In this document: one piece after another, positions 41,380-49,342 of the stretch | Layout of the letters: each line of letters opens with the position of its first letter | How positions within the stretch are numbered: the first letter of the stretch is position 1 | Source: Deinococcus apachensis DSM 19763 | GTDB taxonomy: Bacteria > Deinococcota > Deinococci > Deinococcales > Deinococcaceae | Length of the DNA: 49,342 nucleotides | NCBI RefSeq assembly: GCF_000381345.1 | Contig: NZ_KB906418.1 | Coordinates: forward strand, 1 to 49,342 | Direction of reading: 5' to 3' | Notes under the pieces: generated by a model | The model's input: only the letters and a program-made list of their open reading frames with translations | Databases searched by the model: none | What the model was told of the DNA's origin: nothing | Made by a program: the position numbers and the translations under genes

Positions 41380-42138
41380 CTAGCCCCAGCGGCGATCTTT
41401 CGCCTGCGGCCCTCCTTCACGCCGGAAGATCAGCCCCTTGATCTTCCGGTAGAGGCGCTGAACTGCAGAAGAGCGCATGGCTTGGGCGAAGGCCACGACC
41501 CAGGCAGTCCCGAGCGCCCAGCCCGCCAGCACATCCGTGGGGTAGTGCGCCCCGAGGTAGACACGCGACACGCCCACCAGGGATACGAGCAGCAGGGCCA
41601 GCCCCGCGACCGGCCAGCGCCAGGGCGAGGACCAGGTCAGCAGGACGGCCACCAGCCAGAGGGCGGTGATGCCCACCGTGTGGTTGCTGGGAAAGGTGTA
41701 TACCACCCGGAAGAGCAGCCGCAGGGAGGGCAGGGCGGGCGACTCGACCAGGGGAGGGAGCTGCCCCGCGGAGAGCCCGCCCAGATTCACCTCGGGCCGT
41801 TGAAACACGTGTTTGAGCAGCACGCCCATCACCCCGGCACCCCCCACGCCTCCCAAGACCAGCATCCCCTCGCCGACCTGCCGGAAGCGGAGTAGTTCGC
41901 CCCCCAGCAGGAGGCCAGTGCCGGTCACGACAGGAGCGCTGCCTAAATTGGTCAGCACGGCCATGACGACATTCAGCACTGGCGTCTGGTGAGCCTGAAC
42001 ACGCATCAGCATGGTCCGGTCCCACGCCACGCCGCCGGGGGTGCCGATCCAGAGCACCAGGCCCAGGAACACCAGCAAGGGCAGGACGATTCCGAGCGCG
42101 GCGCGAATCACGGCCGCCTCGGGCCACCGAGAAGGCAA
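41380..42138 (-). CDS. PAP2-family membrane phosphatase
   Basis: A 252-residue membrane phosphatase with about six helices. The three PAP2 motifs are visible: KHVFQRPEV (motif 1, slightly shortened), FPSNHT (motif 2, usual PSGH with Asn for Gly) and SRVYLGAHYPTDVLAG (motif 3 with the catalytic His). It probably dephosphorylates undecaprenyl pyrophosphate or a related lipid carrier, recycling the carrier used by the WbaP-like transferase encoded 15 bp upstream. The 5' start is uncertain: TTG 42138 (GAGGGG upstream) or GTG 42111 (GAGG at good spacing). Confidence 0.85.
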   Translation of the reverse strand: MPSRWPEAAVIRAALGIVLPLLVFLGLVLWIGTPGGVAWDRTMLMRVQAHQTPVLNVVMAVLTNLGSAPVVTGTGLLLGGELLRFRQVGEGMLVLGGVGGAGVMGVLLKHVFQRPEVNLGGLSAGQLPPLVESPALPSLRLLFRVVYTFPSNHTVGITALWLVAVLLTWSSPWRWPVAGLALLLVSLVGVSRVYLGAHYPTDVLAGWALGTAWVVAFAQAMRSSAVQRLYRKIKGLIFRREGGPQAKDRRWG

Positions 42139-42153
42139 GTCCGTCTCAACCCC

Positions 42154-43596
42154 TCAGTACGCGCCCGAACCCAGCAGCACCACACGGACTGTGCGGACCA
42201 GGATCACGAAGTCCAGCCAGATGCTCCAGTTGCGCACGTAGTACGCGTCCCAGCGCTCCATGCCCGCGTTCCCGGCGTCCGAGCGGCCCGAGACCTGCCA
42301 CAGGCCGGTCATGCCCGGGCGCGCTTCCAGCCGCAGGGCCCGCACACTCTCCGGCAACTGCTGCTCGTGGTAACGCGGCAGCGGGCGCGGCCCCACCAGG
42401 CTCATCTCGCCGCGCAGCACGTTCACGAGCTGCGGCAGCTCGTCCAGACTCGTCTTGCGCAGGAATGCCCCCACGCGCGTGATGCGGGGGTCTTTCTTCA
42501 GCTTGAAGTTCGCCTCCCACTCTGCCCGCAGGGCTGGGTCCTCCGCGAGCCTGCGCTTCAGGACCTCCTCGGCGTTGGGAAGCATGGTGCGGAACTTCCA
42601 GGTGCGGAACATCCGCCCGTTTTCCCCCACCCGTTCCTGAAGGAAGAGGGGATGGGCGCGGTCCTCCAGCCAGATCAGGAGGCCCAGCAGCAGGCAGGCG
42701 GGGACCCAGACCAGGCCGGACAACACCACGGCGATCAGGTCGACCGCGCGTTTGGTGAACCGTGCCACGGAGTTGTGCAGGTTGCGCGTGAGTTCCAGGC
42801 CCAGCACGCCCCCCAGGTCCCGCGTCTGGGCCCACAGGGACTGCACACCGAACAGGTCGGGCACGAGCAGCACGCGGCGGTGGGACCGCAGCAGTTGCTC
42901 GTGGAGCGCCAGGAGGTCGGCGCGCGGCAGGTCCGGGAGCGCCACGACCGCCAGGGGAGCCCCCCGCGAGGTGCTGTGTGTTCCCCCCAACACGGGCACG
43001 CCACACACCTCTGTCCCCGCAAACGCCGCGTCATCGTCGAACACGCCCACCGGCAGGTAGCCGAACCCCGGGTTCTCGACGAGCGCCTCCACCACAGGAC
43101 GGCCCATGCTCGCTCCGCCGTACACCACCGTCGGCAGGCCCCACAGACGCACCCGCAGCAACGCCCACTTCGCCAGGGAACGCGCGAGCAGCACCAGCAC
43201 CGCCGCCACCCCGAATTCCAGCGCGGTGACCGCCACGTCCTGCCATGAGCGTTCCTCCACGAGGGCCACGGCGAGCGCGCGGGCGATGAACAGCGTGCCC
43301 AGCAGGTTCGTCGTAAGGCGCATCTCCTCGGGCATTCCCAGGCCCCAACTGGGCAGCAGGCCCCGAGCGAGCGCTCCCAGCGGCCACAGGAGCAGCACGA
43401 AGGCATCCCAGTGAGGGTGCAGCGGCAGGTGCAGCACGCTACCGCGCGCCCAGGACGCGAAGGCCATCGCCAGAGCGAGCGCCCCCAGATCACCCAGCAG
43501 CATGACAAGGCCGTTCAGGAAGCGGCGGCGCCAGTACCAGGAGGATGATTCGGCATCAACCGCCTGGAACGGGCGAGCAGGAGCTACTGCGCTCAC
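42154..43596 (-). CDS. WbaP-like undecaprenyl-phosphate sugar phosphotransferase
   Basis: A 480-residue polyprenyl-phosphate hexose-1-phosphate transferase that starts repeat-unit synthesis on the inner membrane. The N-terminal half has four or five hydrophobic helices and a CoA-binding-like domain ([20 protein letters not shown]). The C-terminal bacterial sugar transferase domain carries [32 protein letters not shown] and [17 protein letters not shown] place the start at GTG 43596, which overlaps the upstream stop (GTGA), as at other junctions in this operon; an in-frame start at 43635 exists. Sugar specificity (Glc, Gal) cannot be told. Confidence 0.9.
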   Translation of the reverse strand: MSAVAPARPFQAVDAESSSWYWRRRFLNGLVMLLGDLGALALAMAFASWARGSVLHLPLHPHWDAFVLLLWPLGALARGLLPSWGLGMPEEMRLTTNLLGTLFIARALAVALVEERSWQDVAVTALEFGVAAVLVLLARSLAKWALLRVRLWGLPTVVYGGASMGRPVVEALVENPGFGYLPVGVFDDDAAFAGTEVCGVPVLGGTHSTSRGAPLAVVALPDLPRADLLALHEQLLRSHRRVLLVPDLFGVQSLWAQTRDLGGVLGLELTRNLHNSVARFTKRAVDLIAVVLSGLVWVPACLLLGLLIWLEDRAHPLFLQERVGENGRMFRTWKFRTMLPNAEEVLKRRLAEDPALRAEWEANFKLKKDPRITRVGAFLRKTSLDELPQLVNVLRGEMSLVGPRPLPRYHEQQLPESVRALRLEARPGMTGLWQVSGRSDAGNAGMERWDAYYVRNWSIWLDFVILVRTVRVVLLGSGAY

Positions 43597-44372
43597 GGCG
43601 CCACACCATTCCGGCGAACAACCTTCGCCTGCCACAAGTCACGGGCCATGAGTGGCACGAGCGTCCAGGGTTCTACGAGGTAGCGGCCCGCCAGGCGCTT
43701 GGGCTCGCTGTACAGACGGTAAAGCCACTCCAGCCCCATGCGGCCCATCCAGCGGGGCGGGGTGGGGACAGCGCCTGCTACGTAATCCATGCAGGCGCCC
43801 GCAGGCAGCACGACATGAACCTTGAGGGCGGCACGGTTCGCCTTGATCCACTTCTCCTGGCGCGGCATGCCCATACCGACAAGCAGGATGTGCGGCGCGA
43901 CCGTATTGATTTCCTCCACCACTTGCTTGTTCTCGACGCTGTCTGTCGTCGTGTCGAAGTACCCGTGGTGTGTCCAGATTTGGAGCTCGGGAATTTCCTC
44001 CCTCAGCACCTCTGCGGCCTTCTCACCCACGCCTGGTTTTCCGCCCACGCAATACACTCGCCAGCCGTTCTCCGCCGCGAAGCGCATAAGAGGGTGAATC
44101 CAGTCCACGTATGTCACGCGATGATCCTCGCGCAGTGAACCTCCGAGTAACTGTCCCCACTTGACGAGGGACATACCGTCAATGTGTATGTATTCAACGG
44201 AGGCGTAGAATCTCCTCAATTCCTCGTCTCGATGAAAAAGGGCGATACTATGCAAGTTATGATTAGCAATGATGGTATTGCTGTTATTTAACACGGTCTT
44301 TGTAATCACGCTATGCAAATCCGATATGCGCATCGTGTTTACGGATACACCAAGAACTTTAATTTGTTGCAT
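43593..44372 (-). CDS. WecG/TagA/CpsF-family glycosyltransferase
   Basis: A 259-residue GT26 enzyme. The conserved GIDGMSLVKW-like block appears as HIDGMSLVKWGQLLGG, and the family signature as GMGMPRQEKWIKANR. These enzymes add the second sugar (ManNAcA or ManNAc in studied members) to a lipid-linked first sugar. ATG 44372 has GGAGG at six bases; a longer in-frame start at 44462 lacks support. The codons at its 5' end are AT-rich compared with the operon, and a 339-bp AT-rich gap precedes it, so it may have its own promoter. It is coupled to wbaP by GTGA. Confidence 0.88.
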   Translation of the reverse strand: MQQIKVLGVSVNTMRISDLHSVITKTVLNNSNTIIANHNLHSIALFHRDEELRRFYASVEYIHIDGMSLVKWGQLLGGSLREDHRVTYVDWIHPLMRFAAENGWRVYCVGGKPGVGEKAAEVLREEIPELQIWTHHGYFDTTTDSVENKQVVEEINTVAPHILLVGMGMPRQEKWIKANRAALKVHVVLPAGACMDYVAGAVPTPPRWMGRMGLEWLYRLYSEPKRLAGRYLVEPWTLVPLMARDLWQAKVVRRNGVAP

Positions 44373-44711
44373 TGCGTACCTCCGATACTTGTCCAACTGT
44401 GTGTCTGATTGTCTGCATCTTTGTTCTCCACCTGTGTTTGGTGGAAACATGTTGACAGGCATTGCATCTTATCTACGGCCGCCGCTCACACAAAAAGTAA
44501 ACTATTGCGAAGACATATACATGTACTTGGTATCATCTAAATCTAACACGTAGATGGATATGCCAATGCCTGTAAAACGTTTCACGCCATCTATTGCGAA
44601 GATTATTTCGCCTTGTCGCCACAATGTGATTGTGGGGCCCAGGAGGTAGTGATGTTTGAGATGTATCTTACTTACGCGATGGGAAGATTACTCAATACAT
44701 TAAAATTGCTA
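44373..44711. other. AT-rich intergenic gap within the polysaccharide operon
   Basis: No gene seen. GC content is far below the rest of the window and spans the junction between the flippase stop and the WecG-like start. It may hold a promoter for wecG-wbaP-PAP2. The change in composition suggests that the wecG/wzx junction was acquired or rearranged. Confidence 0.55.
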
Positions 44712-45959
44712 TTAAACAGTGACATGCTTCAATTTCCTGTTGCTCTTTACCACTATGGCCCAAAGCGTTAACATTAATATAAAATCGCTTGCGAGGCTGG
44801 ACCATATGGCGCCCACATACCCATACGAAGGTAGAAGCCATAAGTTTAGAAGAATGTTTAGAACTGCCACTCCAACTTGTACGGCGGCGCGCACACTTTG
44901 CCGCCCTGCTCCTGTTAAGGTATCTGCGGCGAAGTAATACAGTGTTTTAAGTAGCACGAGTGGGGACAGCCAGCGCACCACGTCTACTGTCTCCGTAAAG
45001 TTGGAGCCGAACAGCAAGGGGAGTAGAGGTGCTACGGCGTATAAGACAGTGGCTGCCACCAATCCGTAGACAACACCCCAGGGTATAAGTTTGATTGCAA
45101 ACGCTGCGCTGTCACGTATACCGCCTTCGCCTGTTTGGAAAAACTTCGCGTAGGCAGCGTATAGCAAGGACCGGACAGGTGTGAACGCCACATCGATTAT
45201 TCGGTATGCGGCGGCGTAAATGCCTGCGGCATCAGAACTTACCAAGCGGGCGAGCATAGTCTTGTCAATGTCATTGTATATTGTCTGCGCGCTAAGACTG
45301 ACAGCAAAGGCGCCTCCCTCGCGGTACTCGCGTAGCGTAGGGCGTGGGTCAAGAGGTCCCCAGCCAACGTCACGCCAAACCCATGCAAGCGCGATGAGAG
45401 CGCTAATAGCTGTGCTTGCCAGATACAGGCCTGCCCAAGTCAGGGCCGTTTTTGGGAAGGGTATAGTAAATAGGAGTGCTGCCCCACCCAATCGCGAGAG
45501 GCTGAGCAAAAGCTGCATGGCTGCTGTACGCTCCAAGCGTTCGACCGCTTGGAACGCCTGCCCGGCGAGATCAAGAAAGCGCGCGAACAGAAGGTCTGAT
45601 ACGGCAACGAGCAGCACGAGCAGGATGGGCGTCGTGGGTGGCAGCGCGAGATGGGACGCGGCCGTCACAAGAACAATCAACACGCCTGCACTGAGAAGGG
45701 TGGTAGCAATTGCTGATCCCCAGTAGGTCGAGAATTGGTCTCGATTGCGAGCTACATATTTTACAAGAATATTACCGCTTCCCCAGGTTGAAAATGGAGC
45801 GGCAACGTTGATGAGGGCACTCGCGGCAATGAACGCACCGTACCCGTGACTGCCTAAAGCTCGCGCAATTAGGATAAAATACACAAATTGCACGAGCGAC
45901 CGCGCCCCAAGACCGCCGAGCATCCAAAAGGCGTTTTGCAGGAGAGAACGTTGTTTCAC
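44712..45959 (-). CDS. Wzx-like polysaccharide flippase
   Basis: A 415-residue MATE/oligosaccharide flippase-type membrane protein with 12-14 helices (for example [38 protein letters not shown] region near 300). The N-terminal [20 protein letters not shown] and the central [19 protein letters not shown] and [12 protein letters not shown] match the polysaccharide biosynthesis protein family, which moves lipid-linked repeats across the inner membrane. GTG 45959 overlaps the upstream stop (GTGA). Third-codon GC is clearly lower than in the neighbouring sugar-nucleotide genes, suggesting a different origin. Confidence 0.85.
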   Translation of the reverse strand: MKQRSLLQNAFWMLGGLGARSLVQFVYFILIARALGSHGYGAFIAASALINVAAPFSTWGSGNILVKYVARNRDQFSTYWGSAIATTLLSAGVLIVLVTAASHLALPPTTPILLVLLVAVSDLLFARFLDLAGQAFQAVERLERTAAMQLLLSLSRLGGAALLFTIPFPKTALTWAGLYLASTAISALIALAWVWRDVGWGPLDPRPTLREYREGGAFAVSLSAQTIYNDIDKTMLARLVSSDAAGIYAAAYRIIDVAFTPVRSLLYAAYAKFFQTGEGGIRDSAAFAIKLIPWGVVYGLVAATVLYAVAPLLPLLFGSNFTETVDVVRWLSPLVLLKTLYYFAADTLTGAGRQSVRAAVQVGVAVLNILLNLWLLPSYGYVGAIWSSLASDFILMLTLWAIVVKSNRKLKHVTV

Positions 45960-46890
45960 AATGGGGGAGTGGGATGTAGGCTGGCGGCCACCATGCGCTG
46001 CAATCCTTCTTGCAAGGGAACGGCAGGTGTCCAACTCAACAGATTACGGGCAACGGTAATGTCCGGCCTTCTTTGTTGTGGGTCATCCTGGGGCATAGAT
46101 TGGAACGTAATCTCCAAGGCGGGGTTGGTCCTGTCACGGATAATCCTGGCGAAGTCCAGAATGGTGTACTCGTCCGGGTTCCCCAGGTTCACTGGCTGGT
46201 GATACGTCACTCCCATCAGTCGCACGATGCCTTCGACCAGATCGTCCACGTACTGGAACGAGCGCGTCTGCTGCCCGCCGTACACGGTGAGGGGCTTGCC
46301 CTCCAGCGCCTGGTTGACGAAATTCGTCACCACCCGGCCATCGTCGGCGCGCATCCGGGGACCGTACGTGTTGAAGATGCGGATGATGCGGGTGTCCACG
46401 CCCTTGTGGCGGTGGTACGTCATCGTCAGGGCTTCGGCGTAGCGCTTCGCCTCGTCGTAGCAGGAGCGCGGGCCGTTGGGGTTCACGTGCCCCCAGTAGC
46501 TCTCGGGCTGGGGGTGCACCAGCGGGTCCCCGTAGACCTCGCTGGTGCTCGCCAGCATGAAGCGGGCGCCGTGCCGGTGCGCGAGTTCCAGCGCGTGGTG
46601 GGTGCCCTGCGCGCCGACCATTAGGGTCTCGATGGGGAACTGCTGGTAGTGCGGTGGGCTGGCGGGACTGGCGAAGTGCAGCACCCAGTCGAGGGGCTGG
46701 CCTTCGTATGGGATGCCGGAGCTGACATCCGCGCGGATGAAGCGGAAGTTCGGGTGCCCAAGGAACATCTCGGTGTTGCGCTTCTGCCCGCTGATGTAGT
46801 TGTCCACGCCGACGACGGTGTGGCCCTCGTTCAGAAAGCGCTCGACGAGATGGCTGCCGATGAAACCGGCGCTCCCGGTAATAAGGATGT

Positions 46891-46894
<4 letters not shown>
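45956..46894 (-). CDS. UDP-glucuronate decarboxylase-like extended SDR
   Basis: A 312-residue NAD-dependent enzyme. Motifs: [11 protein letters not shown] (Rossmann, residues 6-16), [10 protein letters not shown] (Thr/Ser-Glu pair), [10 protein letters not shown] (catalytic Tyr and Lys) and [10 protein letters not shown]. The pattern with SCYDEAKR and NTYGPRM is that of UDP-xylose synthase, converting UDP-glucuronate to UDP-xylose; substrates of its partner ugd fit. GTG 46894 overlaps the ugd stop (GTGA at 46891-46894), giving translational coupling. Other SDR epimerases remain possible. Confidence 0.85.
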
Positions 46895-48291
<1,397 letters not shown>

Positions 48292-48610
48292 GCAAAACGC
48301 TCCTGTTCCGGCGTGTGCCCGGAGTGCTGCCTGGCCTGCTGGCTGCGCTGTTCGGGCAAGTTCCCCCGATGGGGGATGCGCTGGGTGAGAATGATGGGGT
48401 AGAACATCGTATTGCTTCTCCTCGGGGCTCATGAGAAACCCAAACGTTCCTTCAGAGAAGGTAGCGTTACTCTTCACGCTGGGCTCACGAAAAGTTCGCA
48501 TTGAGCCTTGCTTACATTCCCGCGAAGCGGGGCGAGCGTGGGAAGGGGAGAGGTGGGGGCGTGTTGGCCGATTTAGCTTTTTTGAAGCGGCCCCTGGAAC
48601 AGGCTGAAGC
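48292..48610. other. Divergent promoter region of the exopolysaccharide locus
   Basis: No gene. It separates ugd (minus) and the second WecG-like gene (plus). It contains a small hairpin CCCCC-GAT-GGGGG at about 48363-48375 and CCCGC-GAA-GCGGG near 48521-48533; no hexamers are assigned with confidence. Control of both directions is expected here. Confidence 0.5.
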
Positions 48611-49342
48611 ATGCCGACCTTCTCTGGCGGGGTAACCGCGCAGACCCCACCGACCTCCCTGCCGGATCACGCCCAGAGGCCCGTTTCCCGCCCACTCCTG
48701 GGCACCCGCATCGACGCGACCAGCTACGCCCAAGCGGCAGCAGACGTGATCACCTGGGCGCAGGCCGGGGGCCCCCGCCGGGTCCACGCCGCCAACGTCC
48801 ACATGGTCATGGAGGGAGTGGACGACCCCAACTTCCAGGCCGTCACCAACTCCGCCGACTTGGTCACGCCCGACGGGATGCCGCTCGTCTGGGGGTTGAA
48901 GCTGCTGGGGGTCCGGGACGCCGAGCGGGTCTACGGCCCCACCCTGACCCTGCATGTCTGCGAGGCGGCAGCCAAAGCGGGGGTGCCCATCGGGTTGTAC
49001 GGCGGCACGCCCGAGAGCCTGGGGGACTTCCGGGCTTTCCTGGAGCGCCAGTTCCCCGGCATCCAGGTGGCCTGCACGATTGCCCCGCCCTTCCGCCCGC
49101 TGACGCCCGAGGAGGACGCCGAGGACGTCCGGCAGATCCTCGCCTCCGGGGCCCGCATCCTTTTCGTGGGGATCGGCTGCCCGAAGCAGGAGTGGTGGAT
49201 GTACCGTCACCGCGACCGGCTGCCCCTCACCATGCTGGGGGTGGGCGCGGCCTTCGACTTCCACTCGGGGCGGGTCCGGCAGGCACCCGGGGCGATGCAG
49301 CGCCTGGGGCTGGAGTGGCTCTTCCGGCTGGCGATGGAGCCC
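48611..49342 (+). CDS. Second WecG/TagA/CpsF-family glycosyltransferase, partial at window end
   Basis: ATG 48611 opens a frame still running at base 49342 (244 codons seen). Residues 30-235 match GT26: LGTRIDATSYAQAAADVITW, VHAANVHMVMEG, LVTPDGMPLVWGLKLLG, and the signature FVGIGCPKQEWWMYRHRDRL. It is a distant paralogue of 43593-44372 (GMGMPRQEKW). It runs divergently from ugd. Only the last ~20-30 residues are likely missing. The extra GT26 may add another acidic or amino sugar or serve a different glycan. Confidence 0.88.
   Translation, partial: MPTFSGGVTAQTPPTSLPDHAQRPVSRPLLGTRIDATSYAQAAADVITWAQAGGPRRVHAANVHMVMEGVDDPNFQAVTNSADLVTPDGMPLVWGLKLLGVRDAERVYGPTLTLHVCEAAAKAGVPIGLYGGTPESLGDFRAFLERQFPGIQVACTIAPPFRPLTPEEDAEDVRQILASGARILFVGIGCPKQEWWMYRHRDRLPLTMLGVGAAFDFHSGRVRQAPGAMQRLGLEWLFRLAMEP

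Noticed and set aside
41989..43248. Long plus-strand frame opposite PAP2 and WbaP genes
   Set aside because: His/Gln-rich, crosses two well-supported genes, no start context.
48292..48612. Extended N-terminus for Ugd (start at 48612)
   Set aside because: The extra 107 residues are not like Ugd, and a ribosome site plus the Rossmann start mark 48291.

Overview
The window is high-GC bacterial DNA, most likely from a Deinococcus species. I infer this from the GC-rich third positions, the many secreted proteins and lipoproteins, the IS3/IS6/IS630/IS200-IS605 elements, and several genes that lack a Shine-Dalgarno site but carry a TANNNT -10 hexamer a few bases before the start codon, the pattern known for leaderless Deinococcus genes. 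No rRNA, tRNA or CRISPR array was seen.

Left part (1-18.0 kb, nearly all minus strand). An apparently intact IS3-family element fills 1-1269. After an IS6 transposase scrap come a BBE-type FAD oxidoreductase and a secreted cupin protein, then a 1066-aa winged-helix/BTAD/AAA regulator. A tight run of secreted or lipoprotein genes follows (reading from 14042 down to 7338): a three-repeat QxW beta-trefoil protein, a double zinc ribbon, a papain-fold lipoprotein, a small secreted protein, a subtilisin-fold lipoprotein and a copper-amine-oxidase-N-like protein. A second giant AAA/TPR regulator, with its BTAD-type DNA-binding half at the C-terminus, lies upstream (14773-17907). I infer an extracellular hydrolase/binding island bracketed by two large regulators.

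Middle part (18.4-35.4 kb, mosaic). It holds a secreted orphan, a dead IS6 transposase, a clean IS630 insertion (51-bp inverted repeats, TA duplication), an MFS transporter and a patch of very small membrane proteins. Next is a scrambled sugar-nucleotide remnant: a glycosyltransferase tail fused to an unrelated small ORF, an intact rfbB, and an rfbA cut after about 50 codons. A trypsin-like lipoprotein, a small orphan flanked by two copies of a 28-nt hairpin repeat, and decayed ABC-transporter and Lrp/AsnC genes follow. From 30.6 to 34.8 kb lies a phage- or plasmid-like cassette: XRE repressor, a perfect operator-like palindrome, a divergent replication-initiator-like gene, then a chain of small overlapping ORFs of unknown function, including two paralogues, one broken by a frameshift. 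It ends against a cytochrome-c-peroxidase scrap and a diverged copy of the MFS gene's 3' end.

Right part (35.5-49.3 kb, exopolysaccharide locus). A secreted orphan and a lipoprotein converge on a terminator. A TPR protein and an O-antigen ligase/polymerase-like protein follow, then two small minus-strand genes and an IS200/IS605 element (TnpA HUH transposase plus TnpB nuclease). The minus-strand operon from 48291 down contains ugd (UDP-glucose dehydrogenase), a UDP-glucuronate decarboxylase-like enzyme, a Wzx-like flippase, a WecG/TagA glycosyltransferase, a WbaP-like initiating sugar-phosphate transferase and a PAP2 phosphatase, several joined by 4-base GTGA stop/start overlaps. A second, divergent WecG/TagA gene runs off the right end. 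Together these supply precursor (UDP-GlcA/UDP-Xyl), initiation, extension, export and polymerisation steps for a surface polysaccharide.
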